A stretch of 7,048 bases of DNA. Origin: Ruminococcaceae bacterium UBA6392 (GTDB lineage Bacteria > Bacillota > Clostridia > Oscillospirales > Acutalibacteraceae). Position numbers and translations under genes: made by a program. The stretch is from contig DJQG01000161.1 in NCBI GenBank assembly GCA_002438685.1, positions 268-7,315 of the forward strand, in the 5' to 3' direction. Below the pieces are notes generated by a model that searched no databases, was not told the origin of the DNA, and saw nothing but the letters and a program-made list of their open reading frames with translations. Shown here one piece after another: positions 5,933 to 7,048 of the stretch. Positions within the stretch are counted from its first letter, which is position 1, and each line of letters starts with the position of its first letter.

Positions 5933-5962
5933 TTCGAGTGGTACGATTGTCGCGGTCATAAT
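5933..5962 (+). promoter_or_regulatory. Weak candidate promoter of the lipid kinase gene
   Basis: TTCGAG (5933-5938, 3 of 6) and CATAAT (5957-5962, 5 of 6) are spaced 18 bp. The -10 would place transcription near 5970, just before the GGGAGG ribosome binding site, making the leader about 20 bases. It is the best pair I see in the 174-bp divergent gap, but the -35 is poor. Confidence 0.25.
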
Positions 5963-5989
5963 TGGGAACACTTGGGAGGCCGCATAAAA

Positions 5990-6961
5990 ATGAATAATGC
6001 AGCAGAAAACAGACGAAAAAAAGCACTTCTGATAGTCAATCCCTGCGCGGGAAAAAACAGAACGAGATCAGATCTCAGCGAGATAGTCAACGCCTTTCCG
6101 GACGGCGTTTTTGACTTCACCATCAAATACACCACCTGTCAGGGCGATGCGGTAAATATAGCGCGCGATTTTGCCGAAGGACACGACCTTGTTATCTGCT
6201 GCGGCGGAGACGGCACGCTCAACGAGACTATAAACGGACTGATGAGCGCGGGGGCAAATATTCCGATAGGCTATCTGCCGATGGGTTCGACAAACGACCT
6301 CGCAGTGACGCTCGGAATACCGACAAAGCTCAGCGAAGCCGCCGAGCTTATCGCTTCGGGACACACGAACGGATACGATGTCGGCGACTACAACGGACAT
6401 CAGTTTTCATATGTCGCCTGCTTCGGTCCCGGCACAAAGATATCATACAGCACCCCGCAGAAGATGAAAAATTTGCTCGGATACAGTGCATACATGATAA
6501 ACGGCTTTTTTCTGCATCTTATCCCCGCTCTCGCCGATGTCAAGCCGAGACACATTAAAATAGAATATGACGGAAATGTGCTTGAGGACGATTTCTATTT
6601 CGGCTCGTTTTCAAATTCGACTTCTGTTGCTGGACTTTTCAAATTTGACAAAGATGACGTCAAGCTTGACGATGGTCAGTTTGAGCTTCTGCTCGTGCGC
6701 AAGCTCTCTAATCCGCTTGCGGCGTTCAACATGCTTCACAGAATAATGAAGCGCGACTTCGACGGCGACTCTCTCATATACATAAAAGCTTCCGAAGTGA
6801 AGCTCGCATTTGAAAAGCCCGAGATATGGACGCTTGACGGAGAATGCGGCGGCGAAGCAACGCAGGTGAATCTCAAGGTTCTCCACCGCGCCGTGAACAT
6901 ATTCTCGCCCGAAAATCCGATGTTCTCACACAGAGAAAACAAAGAAGAAGCAACCGTATAA
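5990..6961 (+). CDS. Diacylglycerol kinase family lipid kinase
   Basis: A 323-residue member of the DagK/YegS/BmrU lipid kinase family, which transfers phosphate from ATP to diacylglycerol or a similar lipid at the membrane surface and so recycles lipids from envelope synthesis. The nucleotide-binding part shows LLIVNPCAGKN (13-23), the hallmark GGDGTLNE (72-79) and PMGSTNDLA (98-105). The C-terminal beta domain carries LDDGQFELLLV and the conserved LDGE (282-285) that supplies a catalytic Glu in this family. Length is typical. No membrane span is evident. Function as a diacylglycerol kinase rather than a kinase of another lipid is a family-level inference. The ATG at 5990 has GGGAGG 10 bases upstream; an upstream in-frame TTG at 5924 adds 22 residues unlike the family and was rejected. 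The gene stands alone, divergent from the HAD gene, and ends at a strong terminator. Confidence 0.9.
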   Translation: MNNAAENRRKKALLIVNPCAGKNRTRSDLSEIVNAFPDGVFDFTIKYTTCQGDAVNIARDFAEGHDLVICCGGDGTLNETINGLMSAGANIPIGYLPMGSTNDLAVTLGIPTKLSEAAELIASGHTNGYDVGDYNGHQFSYVACFGPGTKISYSTPQKMKNLLGYSAYMINGFFLHLIPALADVKPRHIKIEYDGNVLEDDFYFGSFSNSTSVAGLFKFDKDDVKLDDGQFELLLVRKLSNPLAAFNMLHRIMKRDFDGDSLIYIKASEVKLAFEKPEIWTLDGECGGEATQVNLKVLHRAVNIFSPENPMFSHRENKEEATV

Positions 6962-6974
6962 CCGCAAAAGTTTT

Positions 6975-7006
6975 ATCCGCAGACTAAGCTCTGCGGATAT
7001 TTTTTT
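6975..7006 (+). terminator. Intrinsic terminator of the lipid kinase gene
   Basis: ATCCGCAGA (6975-6983), loop CTAAGC and TCTGCGGAT (6990-6998) make a perfect 9-bp stem, followed by A and seven T residues (7000-7006). It starts 14 bases after the stop codon. The remaining 42 bp to the window end contain no supported feature. Confidence 0.93.
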
Positions 7007-7048
7007 GTGTTTTTATATTGCTATTGATTTCTTGCGGCTGAGCTATTA

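Noticed and set aside
5924..5989. Extended lipid kinase start at TTG 5924
   Set aside because: The 22 extra residues are unlike the family, have no ribosome binding site and cover the candidate promoter; ATG 5990 has GGGAGG upstream.
7007..7048. Possible end of a minus-strand gene entering from the right edge
   Set aside because: One short frame stays open but it would run into the kinase terminator stem; too short and featureless to support.

Overview
This window looks like chromosomal DNA from a Gram-positive anaerobe of the class Clostridia, possibly a gut Oscillospirales/Ruminococcaceae-type organism. The clues are the CsoR-CopA and DtxR-FeoAB arrangements, purine-rich GGAGG-type ribosome binding sites, consensus sigma-A promoters, the FeoB gate sequence with GFGCNAAG and CNGRFPT, and moderate G+C with frequent ATA and AAA codons. 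This placement is an inference from gene content, not a phylogenetic result.

Region 1 (1-526, minus strand) is a copper-response operon. A perfect -35/-10 promoter has a CsoR-type operator in its spacer. It drives csoR (copper-sensing repressor), followed 14 bp later by the start of a copper-exporting P-type ATPase (copA) that runs off the left edge.

Region 2 (567-2300, minus strand) is a 510-residue extended short-chain dehydrogenase/epimerase. It has a long C-terminal extension containing a Cys/His cluster and ends in a clear intrinsic terminator. Its codon use differs from its neighbours and resembles that of a strongly expressed gene.

Region 3 (2294-5135) is a ferrous-iron uptake locus. 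A small DtxR/MntR-type metalloregulator (minus) is divergent from feoA-feoB (plus). The 90-bp divergent region holds a candidate promoter for feoAB, and a palindrome overlaps its -10. feoB starts at a TTG codon with a strong ribosome binding site.

Region 4 (5114-7048) has a HAD-family nucleotidase of the YjjG/YfnB type (minus), whose 3' end overlaps feoB by 22 bp. Divergent from it is a diacylglycerol-kinase-family lipid kinase (plus), followed by a strong terminator. The last 42 bp hold nothing I can identify.

Metal homeostasis unites the left and middle parts: copper sensing and export, then metal-sensing and iron import. The dehydrogenase, nucleotidase and lipid kinase have no evident functional tie to them. 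I saw no mobile element, CRISPR array, tRNA or rRNA. I found no clearly new multi-gene system; the least explained item is the C-terminal part of the dehydrogenase.
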